Below are positions 55,118 through 64,000 of a DNA stretch of 64,000 nt, one piece after another. Below the pieces are notes generated by a model that did not search any database, had not been told where the DNA came from, and worked only from the letters and a program-made list of their open reading frames with translations. Each line of letters begins with the position of its first letter. Within the stretch, counting starts at the first letter, position 1. Made by a program: the position numbers and the translations under genes. The DNA is taken from assembly GCA_002749065.1 (NCBI GenBank), contig PDTX01000004.1, positions 92,966-156,965 of the forward strand. Reading direction: 5' to 3'. The stretch comes from Bacteroidia bacterium (GTDB taxonomy: Bacteria > Bacteroidota > Bacteroidia > Bacteroidales > CAJPTX01).

Positions 55118-55951
55118 TTAGGGGTTGATAATCATCACGGGGGTCTGCCGCCCCCCCACGACCAGGTTGCGCTCGTGGGGCTCCAGGAGGTAGAAGCCCT
55201 CCTGCCGGGGGTCCTTCATGCTGCAGATGACCAGTAGGTCCGCCTCCTGCTCGTGCGTGTAGTCGATGATCTCCTGGGCGAACTCATCCTTGCCCTCCAG
55301 CTCGAAGGTGCTGTACCGCCCGCCGATCCGCTCGATGAACTCGATGGCCCGCTCCAGGTTCGCCTCCACCCGCTCCAGCAGCTGCGCCTCGTTCACCGCC
55401 TGGGTCACCAGCTGGAAAAGCGGGGTGAACTCCCGGTTCAGCTCCTCGAGCCACTCGTACTTCGGCCGGTTCTCGTCGGTGTAGTCTATCGGGAAGACCA
55501 CCCGGTCTATCCTGTCGTGCCGCGGGGGCTCCTGCACCGTGACGTAGGGGGTATTGCCCATCCGCAGTATCTTCATGGTGCAGGACTGCTTGAGCAGCCC
55601 GGGGCGCTTGAGGCTGTGGGTACCGATGACCACGTAGTTCGCCCGGACCTCCTCGGCCACCCTCACCACGGCCGGGGCGAGTTCGCCCTCCATGGTCCGG
55701 CTCGCAATCTCCACCCCCTCGTGCTCCACCCGTCCGAGCTGCTCCTGCATGTGCTCTTCGGCGGCCGCCACATCATCCGGGGACTTCACAACGTGAACCA
55801 GCGCAATGCGCTTACGGCTCTGCTGGGCCACCAGCACGGCGTGCTGCAGCGCGTAGTCCGATTCGGGCGAGAAGTCCGTGGGCACCACCAGTACCCCAGC
55901 CTTCCGCTCCGCGCGGGACGGGAGGTCGCCAGCGTCGCTACTGTATTCCAT
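55118..55951 (-). CDS. tandem universal stress protein
   Basis: 277 residues, two UspA-like halves. The first (residues 18-145) starts VLVVPTDFSPESDYALQHAV and ends near YVVIGTHSLKRPGLLKQSCTMKILRMGNTPYVTV; the second (about 152-277) starts IDRVVFPIDYTDENRPKYEWLEEL and ends DLLVICSMKDPRQEGFYLL...NLVVGGRQTPVMIINP. The G-x2-G-x9-G-S/T ATP motif is weak. Start ATG 55951 was chosen; it sits just downstream of a promoter that contains a perfect inverted repeat. Confidence 0.88.
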   Translation of the reverse strand: MEYSSDAGDLPSRAERKAGVLVVPTDFSPESDYALQHAVLVAQQSRKRIALVHVVKSPDDVAAAEEHMQEQLGRVEHEGVEIASRTMEGELAPAVVRVAEEVRANYVVIGTHSLKRPGLLKQSCTMKILRMGNTPYVTVQEPPRHDRIDRVVFPIDYTDENRPKYEWLEELNREFTPLFQLVTQAVNEAQLLERVEANLERAIEFIERIGGRYSTFELEGKDEFAQEIIDYTHEQEADLLVICSMKDPRQEGFYLLEPHERNLVVGGRQTPVMIINP

Positions 55952-55970
55952 GTCTTCCTTACTAGGTCTT

Positions 55971-56010
55971 AATTCCGAACGTAAAGATACAACTTTTCGG
56001 AATTGCCAAA
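55971..56010 (-). promoter_or_regulatory. promoter with inverted-repeat operator for the universal stress gene
   Basis: On the minus strand TTTG (56010-56007), 17 bases, TATCTTTA (55989-55982). The -7 box is bracketed by an exact 9-bp inverted repeat, AATTCCGAA (55971-55979) and TTCGGAATT (55996-56004), 16 bases apart. A dimeric regulator bound there would block polymerase. Confidence 0.55.
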
Positions 56011-56073
56011 GGCCTACGGGCTCTTTTTCACCGATATTCTCCGCGTATCCGATGGGCCTTCCCGCCGTGACAA

Positions 56074-57312
56074 CTAGCCGGGCAGCAGCATCCGCACCGC
56101 CCTCTTGGCCCCCTCGACCAGCCGGTCTACCTCCTCGGGCGTGTTGTAGAAGGCGAATGATGCCCGCGCCGTCCCCGTCGTGCCGAGCCGCCGCATCAGG
56201 GGCTCGGCGCAGTGCGTTCCGGTTCGCACCGCGATGCCCATCTTGTCGAGCAGCACGCCCAGGTCGTAGGGGTGCGCCCCCCTGGGGATGAAGGAGAGGA
56301 TGGCCGCGTTCTGCGGGTTGTAGCCGAAGATCTCCAGCTCCGGGATGGCCGAGAGCCCCTCGTAGGCCCTGTGCAGCAGGAGGGTCTCGTAGGCCGTTGC
56401 CTCCTCGGCCATGGGCCCGTAGTACTCCACGGCCTTCCCGAGCGCGATGGCCTCCACGTAGGGGGGGGTGCCCGCCTCCAGCCGGTGGGGTAGGGTGGCG
56501 TAGGTCGTCCCCTCGAAGGATACCGTCCCCACCATCTCGCCCCCGCCCTTCCACGGGGGCAGGGCCTCCATCAGCTCCGCGCGGCCCCAGAGCACGCCGA
56601 TTCCGTTGGGCCCGTAGAGCTTATGGCCGGAGAAGGCGTAGAAGTCGCAGCCCAGCTCGGGCAGCCGGGGCTTGCCGTGCTTCACCCCCTGCGCGCCGTC
56701 CACCAGGATTAGGGCGCCGCGGGCGTGCGCCATGTCGGCCATCGCCCGGATTGGGTTCACCACGCCCAGCACGTTCGACACGTGGGTCACGGCCACGAGC
56801 CTCACCCGCTTGTCGAGCAGCCGGTCGAGGTCCTCCAGCGCGATCGTCCCGTCGTCGCCCACCGGTAGCTTCCGGACCTCCAGCCCCCGCTGCTGGGCCA
56901 CCAGCTGCCACGATACGAGGTTGGAGTGGTGCTCCATCTCCGAGACGAGGATTGCGTCCCCCGCCTTGAAGTACGATGCCCCCAGCGTCTGCGCCACCAG
57001 GTTGATGGCCTCGGTCGCGCCCGAGGTGAAGATGACCTGCTTGCTGTCCGGCACGCCGAGGTAGTCCGCGATGCGCTGCCGTGCCTCCTCGTACAGCTCG
57101 GTGCTCTCCTGGCTGAGGCGGTGCACGCCCCGGTGGATGTTCGCGTTGCACTCGCTGTACACCCGGGTGATGGTGTCAATCACGCATTGGGGTTTCTGCG
57201 TCGTGGCCCCGTTGTCGAGGTACACCAGGGGCTTGCCGTAGACCTCCCGCTGGAGTATCGGGAAGTCGGCCCGCCATTTCTTGTATGGGAAATCCTCAAA
57301 TCTCATGCTCAT
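56074..57312 (-). CDS. sufS: cysteine desulfurase SufS
   Basis: 412-residue PLP enzyme that takes sulfur from cysteine for Fe-S cluster building. PLP lysine in YAFSGHKLYGPNGIGVLWG, His in EMEHHSNLVSW, and the reactive cysteine in RTGTHCAEPLMRR, which is the SufS (not NifS/IscS) form with the shorter loop. Last gene of the sufB-C-D-S order, 18 bases after sufD. MSM leaves ATG 57312 or 57306. Confidence 0.95.
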   Translation of the reverse strand: MSMRFEDFPYKKWRADFPILQREVYGKPLVYLDNGATTQKPQCVIDTITRVYSECNANIHRGVHRLSQESTELYEEARQRIADYLGVPDSKQVIFTSGATEAINLVAQTLGASYFKAGDAILVSEMEHHSNLVSWQLVAQQRGLEVRKLPVGDDGTIALEDLDRLLDKRVRLVAVTHVSNVLGVVNPIRAMADMAHARGALILVDGAQGVKHGKPRLPELGCDFYAFSGHKLYGPNGIGVLWGRAELMEALPPWKGGGEMVGTVSFEGTTYATLPHRLEAGTPPYVEAIALGKAVEYYGPMAEEATAYETLLLHRAYEGLSAIPELEIFGYNPQNAAILSFIPRGAHPYDLGVLLDKMGIAVRTGTHCAEPLMRRLGTTGTARASFAFYNTPEEVDRLVEGAKRAVRMLLPG

Positions 57313-57330
57313 GACCCTCCTAGGTTTGCG

Positions 57331-58695
57331 TCAGTCTTCCGGTATGCCGAGGAAGCATGCGTCGTGCTCTCCGCGGACGCGCTTCTCGACCAGCGCCTCG
57401 ACCTGCTCGCGGAGCTGCGGTATGCCGATGGTGCGGACGATGTCGCCCGCGAAGGCGAGCATCAGCAGGCGGTTGACCTCGGCGGGGGGTATGCCCCTGG
57501 ACTGCAGGTAGAAGCGGGCCTCCTCGTCCAGCTGCCCTATTGTCGCGCCGTGGCTGCACTTCACGTCGTCGGCGTGGATTATCAGCTGCGGGCGGGTGTG
57601 GGCCGTGGCCTCGTCCGAGAGGAGGATGTTGGCGTTGCGCTGGAAGGCCTGGGTGCCCTGCGCGTCGGGGTGCACGTTGATGGTGCCGAAGAAGGAGGTC
57701 GCCCCCTGCTCGTCCACCACGTTCTTGAAGAGCTGCGAGGAGCTGCAGGCGGGGGCCAGGTGGTCCACCTGCGTGTAGGCGTCGATGTGCTGCGCGCCGT
57801 GCACCATCGACAGGCCGTTGACCATGGCCTCCACCCCCTCCTCCTCCAGGCGTAGGTAGCAGCTGTTGCGTATCATGCCGCCGTGCAGGGCGATGGTGTT
57901 GAACACCAGCCGGGCGTTGCGCTTGAGGTAGGCGAAGCTGTGTAGGAACATGGTCACCAGGTCGTGCACGTTCTGCAGCAGCTCCAGCTCCAGCCGGGCC
58001 GATGGTCCGAGGTGCACGTGCATCAGGTCGTTCACCAGGAAGCTGCTCGGGGCCGCCGCGTTGACCGACACGGCCATCTGGGCCTCGGCCCCCTCCTCCA
58101 GCACGATGAGGCTGTGCTTGCCCATCAGCAGGGCCTGGTCGCCCGTCGTCACGGCGACCACCTGGATGGGCTTGTCCACCACCGCCCCCTTGGGCACGTA
58201 GACGAACAGCCCGTCGGTCGCGAACATCTGCGCCAGGGCCGCCACCCCGTCTGGCAGGGTGCTACCCCCCATCGAGAGGTAGCGGGATACCAGCTCGGGG
58301 TGCCGCACCTGCGCCTCGGCCAGCGAGCCGACGATGGCCCCGCACGGTAGCTCGCGGAGGCGCTGCCCGTTGCCCATGTGGATTAGCCCGTTGTCGAAGC
58401 ACACCTCGTGCGCGTCCAGCCGCGGGATGTCGCACCTGAATATATCCTCCCGCTCCAGCTGCACTACCCCTTGTTGCACCAGCGAGCGTTCCGCCTCGAA
58501 GTGCGCGAGGGGGTCGAGGTGCTTCCATGCCTCATCCTTCGGGCCGGGGAAACCGAGGCTTGCGAACTGCTCGGCCGCGCTGGTGGCCAGGGTCTGCATC
58601 GGCCCCTGTACCTGCCGCCCGGCCTGCAGCTCCCCGAAGCGTTCGATGTAGCGCTCCTTCAGCCGCTCGGCCCTTGCTCTATCCGTCCTGCCCAC
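57331..58695 (-). CDS. sufD: Fe-S cluster assembly protein SufD
   Basis: 454 residues of the SufBD family. C-terminal core with LLSDEATAHTRPQLIIHADDVKCSHGATIGQLDEEARFYLQSRGIP, including the conserved H-A-D-D-V-x-C-S-H-G. Scaffold partner of SufB and SufC. GTG 58695 is one base after the sufC stop. Its N-terminal half is divergent, as usual. Confidence 0.94.
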   Translation of the reverse strand: MGRTDRARAERLKERYIERFGELQAGRQVQGPMQTLATSAAEQFASLGFPGPKDEAWKHLDPLAHFEAERSLVQQGVVQLEREDIFRCDIPRLDAHEVCFDNGLIHMGNGQRLRELPCGAIVGSLAEAQVRHPELVSRYLSMGGSTLPDGVAALAQMFATDGLFVYVPKGAVVDKPIQVVAVTTGDQALLMGKHSLIVLEEGAEAQMAVSVNAAAPSSFLVNDLMHVHLGPSARLELELLQNVHDLVTMFLHSFAYLKRNARLVFNTIALHGGMIRNSCYLRLEEEGVEAMVNGLSMVHGAQHIDAYTQVDHLAPACSSSQLFKNVVDEQGATSFFGTINVHPDAQGTQAFQRNANILLSDEATAHTRPQLIIHADDVKCSHGATIGQLDEEARFYLQSRGIPPAEVNRLLMLAFAGDIVRTIGIPQLREQVEALVEKRVRGEHDACFLGIPED

Positions 58696-58696
58696 G

Positions 58697-59446
<750 letters not shown>

Positions 59447-59515
59447 ATGCAATTATGAGTGTGTTGTGTTCAATGATGCGGGGGCCTGCCCCCGGCCGGT
59501 GTCCGTGCGTGGCGG

Positions 59516-60973
<1,458 letters not shown>

Positions 60974-61084
60974 GCTCTGCTCTGTGTGTGCGTGTTGTTG
61001 TGCGATGGCCCGGGTGGGCAATCATAGAAACATTTTGAATAGGACTTGGTTCACCGGCCCGGGGCCTTGGCCACCGGCTCCGGG

Positions 61085-61960
61085 CTACACGGCCACCCCG
61101 TAGTCCCGCAGCGCCTCGTTGAGCGATGTCTTCCGGTCCGTGGAGGCCTTCCGCTCGCCGATGATGAGCGCGCAGGGCGTGCCGAAGGTGCCCGCCGGGA
61201 ACTCCCGGTTGCGCACCCCGGGGATGACGACCGACCGCGGCGGCACGTAGCCCTTGGTCTCCACCGGCTCCTCCCCCCGCACGTCGATGATGTAGGTCGA
61301 CGCGGTGAGCACCACGTTCGCCCCCAGCACGGCTTCCCACCCCACGTGTACGCCCTCCACCACGATGGACCGCGAGCCCAGGAAGCAACCGTCCTCCACG
61401 ATGACCGGCGAGGCCTGCAGCGGCTCCAGCACCCCGCCGATGCCCACCCCGCCCGAGAGGTGCACCCCCTCGCCTATCTGCGCGCACGAGCCCACCGTGG
61501 CCCAGGTGTCCACCATCGTCCCGCGCCCCACGTAGGCCCCGATGTTGACGTACGAGGGCATGCAGACCACCCCCGGGGCGATGTACGCACCGTAGCGGGC
61601 CACGGCCGTCGGTACGGCCCGGTAGCCGTGCCGGTCCGCGTCGCGCTTGAGCGGTATCTTGTCGTAGAACTCCAGCGGGCCCACCTCCATGCGCACCATC
61701 TCGCGGATGCGGAAGTACAGCAGCACGACCTTCTTCACCCACTCATTGACCCGCCACTGCCCGTCGCCCAGCGGCTCGGCGCAGCGTATCAGCCCCCGGT
61801 CCAGCAGGTCGATGGAGCTCTCTATCACCGCGATATCCCCGGCCTCCAGCACCTCCTTGGCGTAGATGGACTCGATGGACTGCGCCAGGTTCTGCTCAGC
61901 GCATCGCCGCGCGTTGCATTCGTCGTTCAGCTTATCACCCTGTGTTCCCATGGCGTTCAT
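61085..61960 (-). CDS. dapD: tetrahydrodipicolinate N-succinyltransferase
   Basis: 291 residues; step of the succinylase route to diaminopimelate/lysine. N-terminal helices then a left-handed parallel beta-helix with hexapeptide repeats (VARYGAYIAPGVVCMPSYVNIGAYVGRGTMVDTWATVGSCAQIGEGVHLSGGVGIGGVLEP), C-terminal cap GTPCALIIGERKASTDRKTSLNEALRDYGVAV. ATG 61960 or 61951. It precedes the suf operon and follows a GNAT gene on the same strand. Confidence 0.95.
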   Translation of the reverse strand: MNAMGTQGDKLNDECNARRCAEQNLAQSIESIYAKEVLEAGDIAVIESSIDLLDRGLIRCAEPLGDGQWRVNEWVKKVVLLYFRIREMVRMEVGPLEFYDKIPLKRDADRHGYRAVPTAVARYGAYIAPGVVCMPSYVNIGAYVGRGTMVDTWATVGSCAQIGEGVHLSGGVGIGGVLEPLQASPVIVEDGCFLGSRSIVVEGVHVGWEAVLGANVVLTASTYIIDVRGEEPVETKGYVPPRSVVIPGVRNREFPAGTFGTPCALIIGERKASTDRKTSLNEALRDYGVAV

Positions 61961-62011
61961 TCCCTGTTGTTTATGTTTGCTTCTCCTTAAATTCCGATTG
62001 ATGTTGGCGCG

Positions 62012-62518
62012 CTAGGCCCGCTCCCACTGGTAGGCCCGCCGCTCCGTTCCGTCGGCCACGTAGATTAGCCCGCAGTACGCGAAGCCGTGCCGCGCGAAGA
62101 GCGAGATGAGGCGGGCGTTGTCCCTGTGCGTGTCGGCCCGTAGGCGTGCCCGCTGGGCCTGGCAGTGGCGCATGACGAAGTGGCCCACGCCGCGCTGCAG
62201 CCCCAGTGAGGCCAGGCGGTGGATTGTGGCGTATGGGCGGTCGTTTGGCCACGCGCCCCCGTGGATTTCCCTGTAGCTTGGCTCTTCCCCGTCCCGAAGG
62301 CAGAAGGTGGCCACGGCCCGCCCTCCGGCCTCCACCATGAAGGCGCAGCCGCTGGCCACATCCCCCCGGAAGAGGGCGGCGGAGGGGTAGCCCTCGGGCC
62401 ACTGGGTGGGGTTGCCGCTGGCCCGCATCAGCGCCCGCGAATGGGCCACCATCGCCAGCCAGAGGGCCTCGTCCCCAGCCGTGGCGGGCCGCACGCTAAA
62501 GCTCGCTGCTTGGGCCAT
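62012..62518 (-). CDS. GNAT family N-acetyltransferase
   Basis: 168 residues from ATG 62518. Strand/helix order of the GNAT fold, with acetyl-CoA region HRLASLGLQRGVGHFVMRHC (Q/R-x-x-G-x-G/A-like) and C-terminal FARHGFAYCGLIYV. It begins inside the last ~23 bases of pssA, suggesting coupling. Substrate unknown. Confidence 0.82.
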   Translation of the reverse strand: MAQAASFSVRPATAGDEALWLAMVAHSRALMRASGNPTQWPEGYPSAALFRGDVASGCAFMVEAGGRAVATFCLRDGEEPSYREIHGGAWPNDRPYATIHRLASLGLQRGVGHFVMRHCQAQRARLRADTHRDNARLISLFARHGFAYCGLIYVADGTERRAYQWERA

Positions 62519-63350
62519 CACCCGGCTCCCTCTCCGTCGGCCCGCTGGCCGTCGCCTCTATCCCCGTGGCGGCCGGGCGCTCGCCCTCCTCCGTCGGCTC
62601 GATGAAGATGCGCTTGGTCAGCAGCGAGATGCCGATGTAGGCCAGCATGATGACCCACAGCCCCGCCCCGTGCATGAGGTAGAGGGCGGGCGCGCCGATG
62701 GCCGCCAGCAGCAGGTGCGGCAGGAGCTTGCCCAGCCCGAAGCGCTTGAACTTGAGGGAGAACATCGGTATCTCGCTCCACACTATGTAGGACTGCAGCA
62801 GGATGATGCCGCTCAGCACCCAGGGGCTAGCCGTCAGCAGGCCCGTCAGCTTCGTGGGGTCCTTGAACACCGTGCCCAGCGCCAGCCCGCAGGTGAAGAG
62901 CGCGCTCGCCGGGGAGGCCAGGCCGATGAAGTAGTAGGTCTGGCGGGTGTCGATGTTGAACTTGGCCAGCCGGTAGGCCGTGCCCAGCAGCAGGGCCAGG
63001 GGGAGGAGCATGAACAGCAGGCGGCTGCCCCCGGCGATCAGGCCGAATATCCCCAGGGCCCGCGACATGAGCGAGAAGTAGATGGCCGCCGGGGCGAAGC
63101 CGAAGGTCACCAGGTCGGCCATCGAGTCGAGCTGCACCCCCATCGGCGAGGGCACCCCGAGCAGCCGCGCCGAGAGCCCGTCGAAGACATCGAAGACCGC
63201 CCCGGCAAAGATGAGGTAGACCGCGTACTCCATCGCGCCCCCCCCGCCCGGGATGGTCGAGAGGATGGCCACCAGCGTGGCCAGCCCGCCGCAGAGGAGG
63301 TTGAGCATCGTCAGCCCGTTGGGGACCAAGCGCCTGAAATTCCTATCCAT
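62496..63350 (-). CDS. pssA: CDP-diacylglycerol-serine O-phosphatidyltransferase
   Basis: 284-residue membrane enzyme making phosphatidylserine (then phosphatidylethanolamine). The CDP-alcohol phosphatidyltransferase motif D-G-x2-A-R-x8-G-x3-D-x3-D is in FDGLSARLLGVPSPMGVQLDSMADLV. Eight or so hydrophobic helices; the last ~30 residues form a charged tail. ATG 63350 (MDRNFRRLVPNGLTMLN) was chosen over upstream codons. First gene of the minus-strand group. Confidence 0.94.
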   Translation of the reverse strand: MDRNFRRLVPNGLTMLNLLCGGLATLVAILSTIPGGGGAMEYAVYLIFAGAVFDVFDGLSARLLGVPSPMGVQLDSMADLVTFGFAPAAIYFSLMSRALGIFGLIAGGSRLLFMLLPLALLLGTAYRLAKFNIDTRQTYYFIGLASPASALFTCGLALGTVFKDPTKLTGLLTASPWVLSGIILLQSYIVWSEIPMFSLKFKRFGLGKLLPHLLLAAIGAPALYLMHGAGLWVIMLAYIGISLLTKRIFIEPTEEGERPAATGIEATASGPTEREPGDGPSSEL

Positions 63351-63370
63351 AGTTACCCTCTTATTTGCGA

Positions 63371-63378
63371 CAAATGTA
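63371..63378 (-). promoter_or_regulatory. -7 box for pssA
   Basis: On the minus strand TACATTTG (63378-63371), perfect TAnnTTTG, 20 bases before the pssA ATG. No clear -33 TTTG. Confidence 0.45.
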
Positions 63379-63631
63379 GTAAAAGATACTCGATGGAGCA
63401 TGGATGGGCCCTTTCTCCCCTTCCGCTTCGCCCTTTTCGGCGGGTGGCCCTCTGCCGATTTCCGCCCTGTGGGGGATTTTTCCCCTCCCCACTTACGCCT
63501 CCAGCCGGAATGCGCGGCCGGGCATGCTGCGGATATTCGCCGGGAATTTCTACCTTTGCCCCCATGGTTGGTCTACGCATGCGCGCGCTCCCCGCGGGGT
63601 TGCTGAATGGTTTTACGCCGTTCATGAATTT

Positions 63632-63665
63632 TTTGTGCGCTAGATTTACCCCCCCCCCAATTTTG
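63632..63665 (+). promoter_or_regulatory. candidate phase-variable promoter with C10 tract, upstream of mod
   Basis: TTTG at 63632-63635 and a near-consensus -7 CAATTTTG at 63658-63665 are separated by 22 bases, of which the last part is a run of C (63649-63658; the final C is also the first base of the -7). Loss of two or three C would bring the spacing to the optimal 19-20. Homopolymers placed in this way switch promoters on and off in other bacteria. Confidence 0.5.
63649..63658 (+). repeat. homopolymeric C tract (C10)
   Basis: Ten consecutive C bases in the intergenic region, the longest single-base run I see in the window. Such tracts change length by replication slippage. Confidence 0.85.
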
Positions 63666-63680
63666 CGAAATAATACATAA

Positions 63681-63717
63681 CAAACCTTTCCCGCGTAGTA
63701 CGTCGGGGAAGGGTTTG
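63681..63717 (+). other. 12-bp hairpin in the leader of the mod gene
   Basis: CAAACCTTTCCC (63681-63692) pairs with GGGAAGGGTTTG (63706-63717), one wobble, 13-base loop. No T-run follows, so it is not a standard terminator; it could be an mRNA-stabilising or control structure. Confidence 0.5.
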
Positions 63718-63839
63718 GTGTGCGGTTTGGCCGCGTCTAGGTCGGGATGTTGGCAGGCTACGCGGTAGCATGCTGGGGACTGGAGCCCACCCACGGCCTA
63801 CGATGGGCAGTAGCTTACTACTCAGGTACAGAGGCAACT

Positions 63840-64000
63840 ATGATGGATAGCGAGAGGCTGCGCATGCAGACCCCAGACGGTGCGCGGCGCAACGTGGAGA
63901 CGATACGGGCCCTCTTCCCCCACTGCGTGGTGGAGAGCCGGGATGCCGAGGGGCGCACGGAGCTGAAGGTGGACTTCGAGCAGCTGCAGGCCTGCCTGGC
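63840..64000 (+). CDS. type III restriction-modification DNA methyltransferase (Mod), N-terminal fragment
   Basis: The reading frame from ATG 63840 (or 63843) stays open to the right edge, giving 53 codons. The N-terminus LRMQTPDGARRNVETIRALFPHCVVESRDAEGR and LKVDFEQLQ matches the opening of type III site-specific adenine methyltransferases (pattern M-K/Q-x-x-P-D...N-x-x-x-I...L-F-P-x-C-V-x-E...D...G...D-F-x-x-L). The catalytic DPPY and target-recognition parts lie beyond the window. The upstream poly-C promoter suggests phase variation. Confidence 0.72.
   Translation, partial: MMDSERLRMQTPDGARRNVETIRALFPHCVVESRDAEGRTELKVDFEQLQACL

Larger units (their letters stand above)
63379..63839 (+). 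other. divergent intergenic region with poly-C promoter, between pssA and type III mod
   Basis: About 460 bases with no supported gene. It holds a lone -7 box TACCTTTG (63551-63558), the candidate poly-C promoter (63632-63665), a strong hairpin (63681-63717), and a ~120-base leader to the mod start. A short transcript from the first box ending at the hairpin is possible but has no direct support. Confidence 0.5.

Noticed and set aside
62406..63680. A 424-codon plus-strand frame that runs across the C10 tract, at first suggestive of a phase-variable coding repeat
   Set aside because: Most of it is antisense to pssA and the acetyltransferase gene, and the part over the tract has no recognisable protein features. 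The tract is better explained by promoter spacing.

Overview
This window reads as chromosomal DNA from a GC-rich member of the Bacteroidota, most like the Porphyromonas lineage. Four things point there. Promoters follow the TTTG-N19/20-TAnnTTTG pattern of Bacteroidota sigma factor. There are type IX secretion genes (a PorG/DUF6089 barrel and a PorZ-like double propeller). The bamA-skp-skp-murI order is typical of the group. A succinate/4-hydroxybutyrate-to-butyrate gene set is the one known from Porphyromonas gingivalis. The high GC (well above P. gingivalis, judged by eye) creates many long antisense open frames, which I treated as shadows.

Layout, left to right. 1-7870 (+): a GH16-fold protein, NAD kinase, porG, uppS, then bamA, two skp/ompH genes and murI behind a clear promoter; this is an outer-membrane assembly block. 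8033-11711 (+): CoA-transferase subunit B, acyl-CoA dehydrogenase, etfB and etfA, closed by a strong terminator. 11987-13054: a propeller lipoprotein. 13230-19130 (+): gcvP, nitroreductase, rbfA, a methyltransferase and a LolC/E-type permease. 19266-19476: two identical tRNA-Asp(GTC) genes with their own promoter, boxA-like leaders and a terminator. 19873-25318 (+): the 4-hydroxybutyrate cluster (dehydratase, CoA-transferase, dehydrogenase, CoA-dependent succinate-semialdehyde dehydrogenase). 25443-30301: divergent lptD and amidase, then an MCE protein. 30344-35079 (-): AlkD-like repair protein, PflX-like radical SAM enzyme, a Pif1-like helicase and a small lipoprotein. 35256-39685 (+): MoxR ATPase, DUF2201/VWA protein, DUF2314-ankyrin protein and a YdjM-like membrane protein. 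39924-46860 (+): TetR regulator and a TolC/MFP/RND efflux set with a small PII-like protein. 47017-51427 (+): MscS channel and a very large metallopeptidase/propeller/beta-barrel fusion. 51439-55951 (-): recO, porZ, rdgB and a tandem universal stress protein. 56074-63350 (-): the sufBCDS operon, dapD, a GNAT acetyltransferase and pssA. 63840-64000 (+): the first codons of a type III restriction-modification methyltransferase.

How the genes fit together. The two fermentation blocks form most of a path from succinyl-CoA through succinate semialdehyde, 4-hydroxybutyrate, 4-hydroxybutyryl-CoA and crotonyl-CoA to butyryl-CoA and butyrate. The envelope genes (bamA, skp, lptD, porG, porZ, a LolC/E-type permease, the MCE protein, an amidase and pssA) cover outer-membrane protein, LPS, lipid and type IX secretion functions.

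The most interesting signals are regulatory. A C10 run sits inside the spacer of a candidate promoter ahead of the type III methyltransferase, which could make it phase-variable. Palindromes sit at the tetR and universal-stress-protein promoters. Hairpin plus boxA-like antitermination leaders precede the tRNA-Asp genes. Unusual proteins include the peptidase/propeller/barrel fusion, the MoxR-VWA-ankyrin cluster and a His-rich LptD N-terminus.
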